The notes under the pieces are model-generated. The model worked only from the letters and a program-made list of their open reading frames with translations. It was not told the DNA's origin and ran no database searches. Positions 50,639-58,658 of a stretch of DNA of 64,000 nucleotides are shown piece by piece (the stretch's first letter is position 1; each line of letters begins with the position of its first letter). The stretch is taken from the NCBI GenBank assembly GCA_963715815.1, contig OY970278.1:1922001-1986000 (forward strand). Reading direction: 5' to 3'. Position numbers and translations under genes: made by a program. Source of the stretch: JAFAMS01 sp963715815 (lineage in GTDB: Bacteria > Vulcanimicrobiota > Vulcanimicrobiia > Vulcanimicrobiales > Vulcanimicrobiaceae).

Positions 50639-50760
50639 TTAAGCCTTAGGAAGCAGAGCAACCGAGCGACTTTTCGAATACGTGTCTCAGCTCGCTTGCC
50701 TGATCAGCCGATTCCATGGGAAGATGAGGTTGGGTTTGTCCGCTTCCAAGGAGGCTCTTA

Positions 50761-51906
50761 GTGGGCGGTATTAGTGGCATAGGCAGCAGCCTGAATTCGC
50801 TGTACAGCAATCAGCTAAATTTACTGCAGTCGGCCAACCAGCTTTCGTCCGGTAATCGCATAACTTCAGCCGCCGTAGATCCCTCCGGGCTCGCGATCTT
50901 CAATGCGCTTTCGTCACAAGCAGCCGGGTTCGATCAGGGCTCACTAAACGCGCAAGACGCGCTGAATGCAACGAACGTCGCCGAAGGCGGCGCGCAGTCG
51001 ATTACGGGCATCCTCGGGAGCCTCAATACCGAATCGATCGCAGCTTCGAACGATCTGCTTTCGCCGACCGATCAGCAAGCGATCCAAGCCCAAGCCACGC
51101 AACAGATTCAGCAGATCAACACGATCGCGCAGAATACGAACTTCAACGGCGCGCAGCTGCTCACCGGGCAGTTCTCCGGCGGCACAGCCGCAACGCCCGC
51201 AAGCTCGGCGGTCACGAATAACGATCTTTTGCTGAGCAGCGGCAGCAACGTCATCAACACGGGCTCCGCAATCACGACGCCGGCAACGACGCCAGGTGAG
51301 TCGATTCAAATTTCGGTCAGCGCCGGACAAGCCCAGGTCAACGTCGTCGACAACGCGACCGGCACGGTCACGAACGCCGGATCGTTCGCATCAGGCTCGG
51401 CCGTTACGGCGGGCGGCGTATCGTTCACGCTCGGTAACTTCAGCGCGAGCGACACGGGCAGCGCAACGATCGCAGTTACGGGCGCCCAAGGCTTCTCATC
51501 CGGTAATTCGCTGACGGTTCAAACCGGTGCGAGCCAAGGCGCGACGACCTCGTTGAACTTCGCGAGCCTGACTTCTTCTTCGCTCGGCGTTTCGAATCTG
51601 AATTTTGGCACGACCGCAAATGCCGAAGACAGTATTGGTGTGATCGGCAACGCGCTCAACTCCGTGCTCTCGGCACAAGCCCAGCTCGGCGCGCAAGCAA
51701 CGTCACTGCAGAATCAGATCAACTCGAACAACATCGCGTCGACGAATCTGACTGCTTCTGCATCGTCGATCGGCGATACCAATGTTCCCAACACGATCAA
51801 CAGCTTCGATAAGGGAACAACCCAGAACGCGATCACGCTCGACATACTGCGCAACGCGAACATAAGCCAAGGCTTCCTGTCCAGTCTTCTGAACTCGGCC
51901 GCCTAG
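50761..51906 (+). CDS. Flagellin-family protein (orphan)
   Basis: Protein of 381 residues with the conserved D0/D1 ends of flagellin. The N-terminus holds LSSGNRITSAAVDPSGLAIFNALSSQ (flagellin has LSSGxRINSAxDDxAGLAI) and NTNFNGAQLLTG. The C-terminus holds AQAQLGAQATSLQNQIN and ends in SQGFLSSLLNSAA. The middle is Thr/Ser/Gly-rich and beta-like. The arginine usual in INSAxDD is altered. GTG 50761 follows AAGGAGG. No other flagellar gene is in the window, so it could be a filament or a flagellin-like surface protein. Confidence 0.83.
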   Translation: MGGISGIGSSLNSLYSNQLNLLQSANQLSSGNRITSAAVDPSGLAIFNALSSQAAGFDQGSLNAQDALNATNVAEGGAQSITGILGSLNTESIAASNDLLSPTDQQAIQAQATQQIQQINTIAQNTNFNGAQLLTGQFSGGTAATPASSAVTNNDLLLSSGSNVINTGSAITTPATTPGESIQISVSAGQAQVNVVDNATGTVTNAGSFASGSAVTAGGVSFTLGNFSASDTGSATIAVTGAQGFSSGNSLTVQTGASQGATTSLNFASLTSSSLGVSNLNFGTTANAEDSIGVIGNALNSVLSAQAQLGAQATSLQNQINSNNIASTNLTASASSIGDTNVPNTINSFDKGTTQNAITLDILRNANISQGFLSSLLNSAA

Positions 51907-51926
51907 CCTAAGCTTCCCGTCCCCGC

Positions 51927-51932
51927 TATAAT
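51927..51932 (+). promoter_or_regulatory. -10 element (TATAAT) of the RNase P RNA gene
   Basis: Exact TATAAT about 14-19 bases before the predicted 5' end of the RNA. No good TTGACA is visible at -35, as is common when the -10 is perfect. Confidence 0.6.
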
Positions 51933-51945
51933 AGCGAGCGAGCTT

Positions 51946-52300
51946 CGCGGAGCTCGCCGGATCATCGCGCGTGCCTTGCGGCACGTGAGGAAAGTCCGGG
52001 CTCCTATGGGCAAGGGTGCAGGATAACGTCCTGTCGAGGTGACTCGAAGGAAAGTGCCACAGAAACATACCGCCGGGCAACCGGTAAGGGTGAAATCGTG
52101 AGGTAAGAGCTCACGGAGCACCGCGGTGACGCGGGCTCGGGTAAACCCCACCTGGAGCAAGATCGCTCGAATACCCCTTCGGGGGCGGCGCCCAGCCGCA
52201 CGAGCAACGTCGCAGCGAGCTCACCGGTAACGGTGGGCCCAGAGAGATGATGATCCCCGGCTTCGCCGGGACAGAATCCGGCTTACAGGCGAACTCCGCG
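51946..52300 (+). ncRNA. rnpB: RNase P RNA, bacterial class A
   Basis: Catalytic RNA that trims tRNA 5' leaders. Conserved regions are GAGGAAAGTCCGGGCTC (CR I, 51990-52006), CAGAAACATACCGCC (about 52059), GGTAAGGGTGAAA, and ACAGAATCCGGCTTACAG (CR V, 52271-52288). The ends pair: GCGGAGCTCGC (51947-51957) with GCGAACTCCGC (52289-52299), one mismatch, forming helix P1, which sets the boundaries to within a few bases. Length of about 355 is normal. Confidence 0.95.
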
Positions 52301-52365
52301 TATCTCGAAACCGAGTGCCACCCACAGGCGTCTTAAGGCAAGAGACTTTTCTAGCGAGGTGACTG

Positions 52366-52761
52366 GTGGCTGACCATTTCTCAAAAGATCTGACCGTCGA
52401 GCAAGCATTCAAGGTACATGCGGGCGCTCGCCGTGTGTTTGCGCGTTTTCATTTGGGCGGCTGCTCGAATTGCGCGATCAGCGAGCACGAGACGATCGAA
52501 CAAGTCAGCCAAAGTTACGGGATTCCACTCGACATGCTTATGTCCGAGCTCAACAAGCTCTACGACGCGCCTGAGCTCGCAGTCGGCGATATGGTCCGTC
52601 TCCCCGACGAGATTCGCAACAAGGTTCCGCAGCTTGCGAACGTCCCGGAAACCGGCGAAGTCAAGGATATCGCGGCCGGCGCATATACCGTCGAGTTCGG
52701 CGATGTCCGGCTTCAGGGGCTGGCTGACGACTTCATCAAGGTCCAGCCGCAGCCCGCATAG
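52366..52761 (+). CDS. DUF1858-type (hybrid-cluster-associated disulfide) domain protein
   Basis: Protein of 131 residues. The N-terminal half matches DUF1858: HAGARRVFARFHLGGCSNC, with the CxxC pair, then ETIEQVSQSYGIPLDMLMSELN. These domains may do redox or metal chemistry. The C-terminal half contains a short beta region (VEFGDVRLQGLADDFI). GTG 52366 lies just after rnpB, whose transcript it may share. Function unknown. Confidence 0.75.
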   Translation: MADHFSKDLTVEQAFKVHAGARRVFARFHLGGCSNCAISEHETIEQVSQSYGIPLDMLMSELNKLYDAPELAVGDMVRLPDEIRNKVPQLANVPETGEVKDIAAGAYTVEFGDVRLQGLADDFIKVQPQPA

Positions 52762-52773
52762 TTCGGCCGGCTT

Positions 52774-53136
52774 TTACTCTAGCGGTTTGCGGTCGACGAA
52801 TGTCTCGTCGGTGCCGTGCCAGTGGCCGATCTCAGGTTCGCCGGCTTTCCAGCAAAGATAGATCGGACGTCCGTCGCGTAGTGCTGGAAAATCGAGGAGG
52901 CCAAGATCGAGATCTTTCACGACGCAGCCGTACTCCTCGATGCGATTGATTAAGCGCACGATCTCAGCTTTGAGCTCCGTGAATTTACGCGAGCGTGCTG
53001 AGGTCCCGCGACGCAACGCAGGATCGTTCTCCAGCAGCCGAATCGCAAGCTCGCGCCGCTTTGCCCACAATTCATCGATTAGCGGCGAAACCGTGGGGAT
53101 CAGTAAATTCGCTTTGTCAGCCGAGAACAGTTTCAT
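52774..53136 (-). CDS. DUF2203-family protein
   Basis: Protein of 120 residues matching DUF2203: an N-terminal FSADKANLLIPTVSPLIDEL segment, a central coiled coil, and a C-terminal VVKDLDLGLLDFPALRDGRPIYLCWKAGEPEIGHWH motif. The function of the family is unknown. It converges with the DUF1858-type gene and is divergent from rapZ. Confidence 0.88.
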   Translation of the reverse strand: MKLFSADKANLLIPTVSPLIDELWAKRRELAIRLLENDPALRRGTSARSRKFTELKAEIVRLINRIEEYGCVVKDLDLGLLDFPALRDGRPIYLCWKAGEPEIGHWHGTDETFVDRKPLE

Positions 53137-53148
53137 TCTAACGGCGCT

Positions 53149-53206
53149 CCGAGCCCGTAATCATTTCTGTTCATCAAGATTCCCCTTGGGGGCTCGTAAC
53201 AACATT
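53149..53206 (-). repeat. Intergenic repeat, copy 2
   Basis: A 58-base segment in the rapZ/DUF2203 divergent gap related to 43286-43344, best block at 53179-53206. On the minus strand it reads MLLRAPKGN from an ATG, parallel to MFLRAPSGN in copy 1. The inverted CCCC/GGGG core could form a small hairpin. Confidence 0.7.
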
Positions 53207-53223
53207 CTCATGTTGGTCCTTAG

Positions 53224-54081
53224 GTGAGCGTTCGCCGCTTAGTCATCGTAACGGGGTTGTCTGGGGCAGGCAAGAGTCAGGCACTGGCTGCCTTCGAAGA
53301 TCTAGGGTTCTATTGCCTCGATAATTTACCACCCACACTACTTCCCCAGATAGTGTCGCTTGCCGCAGCTTCAGGGTACGACCGGCTCGCGATCGCGCCC
53401 GATGTCAGGACGTCCGGCCCCTTCGGCGATCTCTCCACGAGCATCGCTTCCGCCTCCACGAATGGTGCCTCTCCGGAAATCTTGTTCTTGGATGCCACAG
53501 AAGAGGCGCTGGTGCGGCGATTCAGCGAGACACGCCGCAAGCATCCTATCGCACGCGAACGGCTCACCGAAGCAATTGCATCCGAACGCCGCGCGCTTGC
53601 GCCGGTTCGCGACCGCGCAGAACGCGTTTGGGATACGAGCGCCATGAGCGCGATTCAATTGCGCCGTCGCATTGCGGAAACGTACGCACAACAAGCCGGC
53701 GAACCGCTGTTGCACGTGACGCTCGTTTCGTTCGGTTACAAATATGGCTTACCGCTCGACGCAGATATGGTTTTCGACGTGCGCTTCTTACCGAATCCAT
53801 ATTACGTCGACGAGTTGCGCGATCTCACGGGGCTCGACAAACCGGTCGGCGACTATCTCGAACGTCTGCCCGAGACGCGGACCTTTTTGCAGCACGCCGA
53901 AAGTTTGCTTGATTTCCTGATTCCGCGATTTATTCAAGAGGGAAAAGCACAGCTGACGATCGCGATTGGCTGCACCGGTGGGCGTCATCGCTCCGTTTAC
54001 CTCGCCGGCCGGCTCAACGAGCTTCTGAGCAAAAATCCGCAGCTCAACGTCGAGCTGACAGCACGAGATATACACCGGTGA
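53224..54081 (+). CDS. rapZ: RNase adapter/nucleotide-binding protein RapZ (YvcJ)
   Basis: P-loop protein of 285 residues that senses and controls amino-sugar precursor formation in model bacteria. The Walker A motif GLSGAGKSQ, FEDLGFYCLDNLP, VSFGYKYGLP, DVRFLPNPYY and the C-terminal AIGCTGGRHRSVYLA motif are all typical. GTG 53224 is the start and the stop overlaps the yvcK-type gene by four bases (GTGA). This rapZ-yvcK pairing is ancient; whiA, the usual third member, is not present here. Confidence 0.95.
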   Translation: MSVRRLVIVTGLSGAGKSQALAAFEDLGFYCLDNLPPTLLPQIVSLAAASGYDRLAIAPDVRTSGPFGDLSTSIASASTNGASPEILFLDATEEALVRRFSETRRKHPIARERLTEAIASERRALAPVRDRAERVWDTSAMSAIQLRRRIAETYAQQAGEPLLHVTLVSFGYKYGLPLDADMVFDVRFLPNPYYVDELRDLTGLDKPVGDYLERLPETRTFLQHAESLLDFLIPRFIQEGKAQLTIAIGCTGGRHRSVYLAGRLNELLSKNPQLNVELTARDIHR

Positions 54082-55415
54082 TCGGGCAAAGAGCAAAACA
54101 GGCTGCGCGTTGGTTCTATCCGGGCCTGGGCGTTAAGCGCTGGCTCGTGATGGCAATTCTCGGCGCCATTCTTTTCGTCAACGGCGTAAACCGGTGGTTG
54201 ACTGCGGAGGGCGCGCACTTCGAGATCAATACGTGGGTCGACGAAACGCTCGACGGTTACATCCCGCTTGCATGGCTACAGTGGGTCTTCATGGCCGGCG
54301 GCGCGATACTCGTTGCGGTCGGGATGCGCCAGTGGATGCACTCGATCGTCAACGCACTCACGCCGGATCGCAAAGACCGGATCGTCGATGCACTGTTCGC
54401 ATCGCGCTTGCGCGCCGGATACCGCATTGTCGCCGTCGGCGGCGGCACCGGCCTTTCGACGTTATTGCGCGGACTCAAACGCTATACGCACAATTTGACC
54501 GCGATCGTAACCGTCAGTGACGACGGCGGCAGCTCCGGACGTCTGCAAAAAGAGCTGGGCATTCTTCCACCCGGTGATTTGCGCAATTGCCTCGTGGCTT
54601 TGGCCGATGACGAAGCGCTCGTCACAGATTTGTTTCAATATCGCTTCCACGAAGGTGAAGGCCTAAGCGGACATTCGTTCGGAAATCTATTCCTGGCCGC
54701 GATGACCGGCGTCACCGGCAACTTCGATACGGCGGTGAAAGAGTCGAGTCGAGTTTTGAACATCAAAGGCCGCGTGCTCCCAGCGACGCTGGCCGTCACG
54801 TGGCTGCGCGCGAAGATGGAAGACGGCACGATCGTCGAGGGTGAGACTGCAATCACGAATGCACGCAAGAAGATCGAATCGATTACGCTCGAACCTGCAC
54901 ATTCCGCGCCGCTCGGTGAAGTGATCGACGCAATTCGCACCGCCGATGCGATCGTACTCGGCCCGGGCTCACTTTACACGTCGATCCTACCGAATCTGCT
55001 CGTCGATCGCATCTCACGCGAGATCGAGAGCTCGAACGCCGTGAAGATATTCGTTACGAACGTTATGACGCAGCCCGGCGAAACCGACTCATTCAAAGCT
55101 TCGCAGCATCTCGAGGTCCTTCTCGCTCACGCCGGTGCTAAAGTTTGCGACTATGTTATCGTCAATAGCCAGCCACCGCGGCGGTTGCGCGACGTCTATG
55201 CCGAGGAAGGGCAAATTTGGGTCGAGCCGGACGTCGAAGCGATAAAACAACTCGGAGTTCGTCCGGTCTTAGCCGATGTGATCGGTGAGACGACGAACGT
55301 CCGTCACGATCCTGATCGCCTCGCCGAGGTGGTCGTCGATCTCGTCGCATCAGCAATTGCCGAACGCGCCACGTTCGTCAAACGAACGCCACCGGCACCC
55401 GCAGCCTCACTCTAG
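54078..55415 (+). CDS. YvcK-family protein with N-terminal membrane anchor
   Basis: Gluconeogenic-growth factor family (YvcK/CofD-like), 445 residues. The CofD-like core begins at VAVGGGTGLSTLLRGLKRYT and includes VSDDGGSSGRL, PPGDLRNCLVAL, GHSFGNLFL and GPGSLYTSI. The first ~95 residues hold two hydrophobic segments (LVMAILGAILFVNG; LQWVFMAGGAILVAVG), so unlike the Bacillus protein it should be membrane-tethered. It is coupled to rapZ and converges with the glycerate kinase gene. Confidence 0.92.
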   Translation: MIGQRAKQAARWFYPGLGVKRWLVMAILGAILFVNGVNRWLTAEGAHFEINTWVDETLDGYIPLAWLQWVFMAGGAILVAVGMRQWMHSIVNALTPDRKDRIVDALFASRLRAGYRIVAVGGGTGLSTLLRGLKRYTHNLTAIVTVSDDGGSSGRLQKELGILPPGDLRNCLVALADDEALVTDLFQYRFHEGEGLSGHSFGNLFLAAMTGVTGNFDTAVKESSRVLNIKGRVLPATLAVTWLRAKMEDGTIVEGETAITNARKKIESITLEPAHSAPLGEVIDAIRTADAIVLGPGSLYTSILPNLLVDRISREIESSNAVKIFVTNVMTQPGETDSFKASQHLEVLLAHAGAKVCDYVIVNSQPPRRLRDVYAEEGQIWVEPDVEAIKQLGVRPVLADVIGETTNVRHDPDRLAEVVVDLVASAIAERATFVKRTPPAPAASL

Positions 55416-56489
55416 CGCGAGCGTCCGCGCAATTCGCGCGGCTGCAGCTTCGATCAACACGACCGCATCACGCATCGCTTCCTCGAGCGGCATCGGCTCG
55501 GTGACGACCGGCTCGCAGACAATCCCGTGCGCCGCAAGTTCGCCTTCAACGCTCGTATCGACGCGGCCGCCAAGCGCAATCACGGGAACGTACGCCTGCG
55601 CGGCATAACGCGCGACGCCAAACACCGTCTTTCCGTGCAATGTCTGCGCATCGATCGAACCTTCGCCGGTTATGCACAGCGTCGCGCCGCTCAGCGCTTG
55701 CGGAAGGCCGCACAGCTCGGCGACGATATCGATGCCCGGTCGTAACTCCGCACCCAGTGCCAGCAGTGCAAATCCGGCACCACCGGCAGCACCCGCCCCG
55801 GGGACGTCTCGCAGGTCACGCCCGAGCGCACGCGCCATGGCGTCGGCAGTCTGCGCGAGCGCGGCGTCGAGCTTGGGCACATCTTGCGGCTTCGCACCTT
55901 TCTGCGGGCCGAAGACCGCGGACGCGCCGCTCGGACCGCAGAGTGGATTGTCGACGTCTGAAGCAACGAGCAACGTTGTTTTCGCGATACGCGGATCGAG
56001 TCCGGAGAGATCGATGCTCTCGATGCCGTGCAGCGCATTTGCTGGTTGTGTTTTCGCACCGAGCGCGCGTAAGAGTCCGATGCCCGCGTCATTGTTCGCG
56101 CTGCCGCCGATTCCGATGACGATCGCTTCCGCCCCCGCATCGAGCGCGGCGCGAATCAACTCGCCCGTGCCGCGCGAATCGGCGCGCCAAGGATCGCGCT
56201 CCTTAAGTTTCTCCAAGACGAGACCGCTCGCACTGGCAAGCTCGACGATGGCACGCTCACCATCCAGAGCGAACTTCGCGGTAATTGGACGGCCGAGCGG
56301 ATCGTGCACGTTGGCTGTGCAAACGCGTGCGCCTGAATCCAAGAAAAGCTCAACTGTCCCGTCGCCACCGTCCGCCATAGGCCGCAGGCTGAGCTCGCTG
56401 TCCGGCGCTACGGAACGAAGCCCCCGCGCGATGGCACGCGCGACATCGTGCGCACTTGCGGAACCCTTGAACTTGTCCGGCGCGATCAC
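55407..56489 (-). CDS. Glycerate kinase, GarK/GlxK type
   Basis: Phosphorylates D-glycerate, probably to 2-phosphoglycerate as in this family. The 360-residue protein has APDKFKGSASA at the N-terminus, PMADGGDGTVE, VIGIGGSANNDAG, VASDVDNPLCG and CITGEGSIDAQTLHGKT. GTG 56489 is the start, 20 bases downstream of a lipoprotein gene on the same strand. Glycerate could come from photorespiratory-type glyoxylate or sugar-acid breakdown, but no such genes are next to it. Confidence 0.93.
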   Translation of the reverse strand: MIAPDKFKGSASAHDVARAIARGLRSVAPDSELSLRPMADGGDGTVELFLDSGARVCTANVHDPLGRPITAKFALDGERAIVELASASGLVLEKLKERDPWRADSRGTGELIRAALDAGAEAIVIGIGGSANNDAGIGLLRALGAKTQPANALHGIESIDLSGLDPRIAKTTLLVASDVDNPLCGPSGASAVFGPQKGAKPQDVPKLDAALAQTADAMARALGRDLRDVPGAGAAGGAGFALLALGAELRPGIDIVAELCGLPQALSGATLCITGEGSIDAQTLHGKTVFGVARYAAQAYVPVIALGGRVDTSVEGELAAHGIVCEPVVTEPMPLEEAMRDAVVLIEAAAARIARTLALE

Positions 56490-56508
56490 GACGCGCCGCA
56501 GGGAGCCG

Positions 56509-56856
56509 CTAGTGATAGAGCGTGGCGTTTAGGGTGAAGTGATCGCCGGCTGCGACCGTCCCCTGATCCTGATGATCCTGAAAACCGCTCGCCGTTTCGG
56601 ATGCCGTAAACGGACCAACCGGGACGTTCGCGATCGTGTAGCTCCCATCGGTTCCGCTTGTGACCGTGAGAACGGAGTCGATCGTCACCGTCGCGCCAGC
56701 GAGCGGCTGTCCCGTCGTGCCGTCTGTAACGACGCCGGCAATTGTTGCATAATTTTGCTGCGGCGGAATAGCGTCACTACACGCCGTCAGAACTGCGATC
56801 GCGACAAACGCGAAGACACGGCGGACCTTAGGCAGGTACGACGCCCTCTTCCGCAT
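56509..56856 (-). CDS. Lipoprotein with carboxypeptidase-regulatory-like domain
   Basis: Protein of 115 residues. It begins MRKRASYLPKVRRVFAFVAIAVLTACSD, a lipoprotein signal with an LTAC lipobox. The rest is one beta-sandwich of the CarboxypepD_reg type (IAGVVTDGTTGQPLAGATVTID, GSYTIANVPVGPF), usual in surface adhesion or receptor proteins. ATG 56856 is chosen to place the signal at the start; frames open further upstream overlap the DUF5069 gene. The overlap with the upstream gene suggests one operon. Confidence 0.75.
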   Translation of the reverse strand: MRKRASYLPKVRRVFAFVAIAVLTACSDAIPPQQNYATIAGVVTDGTTGQPLAGATVTIDSVLTVTSGTDGSYTIANVPVGPFTASETASGFQDHQDQGTVAAGDHFTLNATLYH

Positions 56857-57181
56857 CTTGACGGTCGAGGTTCGCGGTCTTCTCATCGAGCAGCCACCGG
56901 TTCGCGGCTTCACGCCGCTCTTCGGAAACACGCGCTTGCAACCACGCTAGGATCTCTTCGTCCGTGTCGCGCGTCGCAATCGCCGCATCAAAGGCGTTCG
57001 ACGTGATTCCCCAGCGGTCGAACACGCCGCGGTCCATCGGGCACGGATAAATGTAATCGTGAATCGTGCTATCGCGCGCCGCGCGTCCTTTGTCGAACAC
57101 GCGCACCAGCCAAAGGTAGCCGCCTAGCGACTCGCGCCCGCGGCGTGGAAAAACTGAACCACTGCGAAAATCCGTTGGCAT
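56828..57181 (-). CDS. DUF5069-domain protein
   Basis: Protein of 117 residues covering one DUF5069 domain: LGGYLWLVRVFDKGRAA, DYIYPCPMDRGVFDRWGI, TDEEILAWLQ. The reaction is unknown. ATG 57181 has an AGAAGGGA site in front; the frame stays open upstream but without the domain. It is divergent from the CBS gene with 75 bases between them. Confidence 0.85.
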   Translation of the reverse strand: MPTDFRSGSVFPRRGRESLGGYLWLVRVFDKGRAARDSTIHDYIYPCPMDRGVFDRWGITSNAFDAAIATRDTDEEILAWLQARVSEERREAANRWLLDEKTANLDRQDAEEGVVPA

Positions 57182-57256
57182 CGAAATCCCTTCTTCTCCG
57201 TCAGTGACCTTCAAAACGCAGGCTGCTATCCCTCGGTTGCGGAATCGGCGAGGACC

Positions 57257-58654
57257 ATGTCTGCTGTGAAGTCGCAGACCCCTCCACCGGTCCTTCCCCA
57301 GCACGGCTACTACGAAAACGCGCTTGAGGCTGTTGGCCATACGCCGCTAGTTCGGCTTAATAAGGTTGTCGACGGCGCGAAGTGCCTCGTCCTTGCCAAA
57401 GTCGAATACATGAACCCGGGCGGGAGCGTGAAAGATCGCCCTGCCGTCGCCATGCTCGAGGACGCCGAACGCAGCGGCGTACTGCGCCCCGGTGCAACGA
57501 TCATCGAAGCGACGAGCGGAAACACCGGGACGGGGCTTGCAATGGCGGCCGCAATCCGCGGTTATCGCTGCATTCTCGTCATGCCCGACAAGATGTCGAA
57601 GGAAAAGATCGATCTCTTGCGCGCATACGGCGCCGAAGTTGTCGTTACGCCGACGAACGTCTCCAACGACTCGCCGGAATCATATTATTCGGTCGCGAGC
57701 CGCCTCGCCGCCGATATCGCCGGGGCTTTCATACCGGACCAGTGGCACAACCACATGAATCCGGATGCGCATTATCTGACGACGGGGCCGGAGATCTGGG
57801 AACAAACCGAAGGCCGCATCACGCACTTCGTGTGCGGTATGGGTACGGGCGGGACGATCTCCGGAACAGCGCGCTTTCTCAAAGAAAAGAACCCAAAACT
57901 CGTCGTAACCGGCGCCGATCCTGAAGGCTCGATCTACTCCGGCGACACGCCCAAATCGTACAAAGTCGAGGGAATCGGCATGTCCTATCTCCCGGTAACC
58001 GTCGACATGCGCGTGATCGACAAGATTCTACGCGTCTCCGATAAGGAATCATTTCTCATGGCGCGCCGTATCACGCGCGAAGAGGGTTTGCTTGTCGGCG
58101 GTTCTTCCGGGACGGCCGTAGCTGCGGCCGTGCGTGTCGCGCAAGATCTTTCCGAGAACGACGTGCTCGTCGTCGTCATGCCTGATTCGGGTCGCGGCTA
58201 CATGTCGAAGATATTCAACGATGAGTGGATGATCGCGAACGGCTTTCTCGAGGATCAACGCGCCAAAACGACGGTTGGCGACGTACTACGCAGTAAGCGG
58301 CCGTTGCCACCGATGATCGCAATCGGGGAGGATGACGTCGTCAAGCACGCGCTCGATCTCCTACGAACGCACGAGATCTCGCAATTGCCGGTGATGCGCG
58401 GTGACGCGGTGGTCGGCAGCGTGAACGACGTCTCCGTAATGCAGGCCGTTTTCGATCATGCCGATTTGATTCACAAACCTGTCAAGGAAGTGATGGGGCG
58501 CGCGTTTCCCACCCTCGATGTCGGCGCTGAAGTCGATCATGCGTATAAACTATTGACGCTTGCAAACTCGGCAATCGTCGTCAGCGAGCACGAGAAGCCT
58601 ATCGGCATCATCGCGCGCCAAGACATCATCAGCTTCTTGAGCGCGACCTCTTAG
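57257..58654 (+). CDS. Cystathionine beta-synthase (PLP fold plus CBS domain pair)
   Basis: Joins serine and homocysteine into cystathionine for transsulfuration. The 465-residue protein has PLP Lys59 in NPGGSVKDR, the substrate loop SGNTG, and the phosphate-binding GTGGTISG. Two CBS motifs fill about 340-462 (HEISQLPVMRGDAVVGSV; SAIVVSEHEKPIGIIARQDI), as in the human enzyme. No heme-binding extension is present. A cystathionine gamma-lyase/synthase gene lies 3.5 kb away on the same strand, so the window encodes both transsulfuration steps. Confidence 0.92.
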   Translation: MSAVKSQTPPPVLPQHGYYENALEAVGHTPLVRLNKVVDGAKCLVLAKVEYMNPGGSVKDRPAVAMLEDAERSGVLRPGATIIEATSGNTGTGLAMAAAIRGYRCILVMPDKMSKEKIDLLRAYGAEVVVTPTNVSNDSPESYYSVASRLAADIAGAFIPDQWHNHMNPDAHYLTTGPEIWEQTEGRITHFVCGMGTGGTISGTARFLKEKNPKLVVTGADPEGSIYSGDTPKSYKVEGIGMSYLPVTVDMRVIDKILRVSDKESFLMARRITREEGLLVGGSSGTAVAAAVRVAQDLSENDVLVVVMPDSGRGYMSKIFNDEWMIANGFLEDQRAKTTVGDVLRSKRPLPPMIAIGEDDVVKHALDLLRTHEISQLPVMRGDAVVGSVNDVSVMQAVFDHADLIHKPVKEVMGRAFPTLDVGAEVDHAYKLLTLANSAIVVSEHEKPIGIIARQDIISFLSATS

Positions 58655-58658
58655 CGTT

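Noticed and set aside
50700..50720. Sigma-28 promoter for the flagellin (GCCGAT at 50707)
   Set aside because: The -10 matches only partly and no TAAA-type -35 lies at the correct distance.
52325..52355. Terminator downstream of rnpB (GTCTT/AAGAGAC then TTTT)
   Set aside because: The stem is short and imperfect with only four T residues; not strong enough to list.
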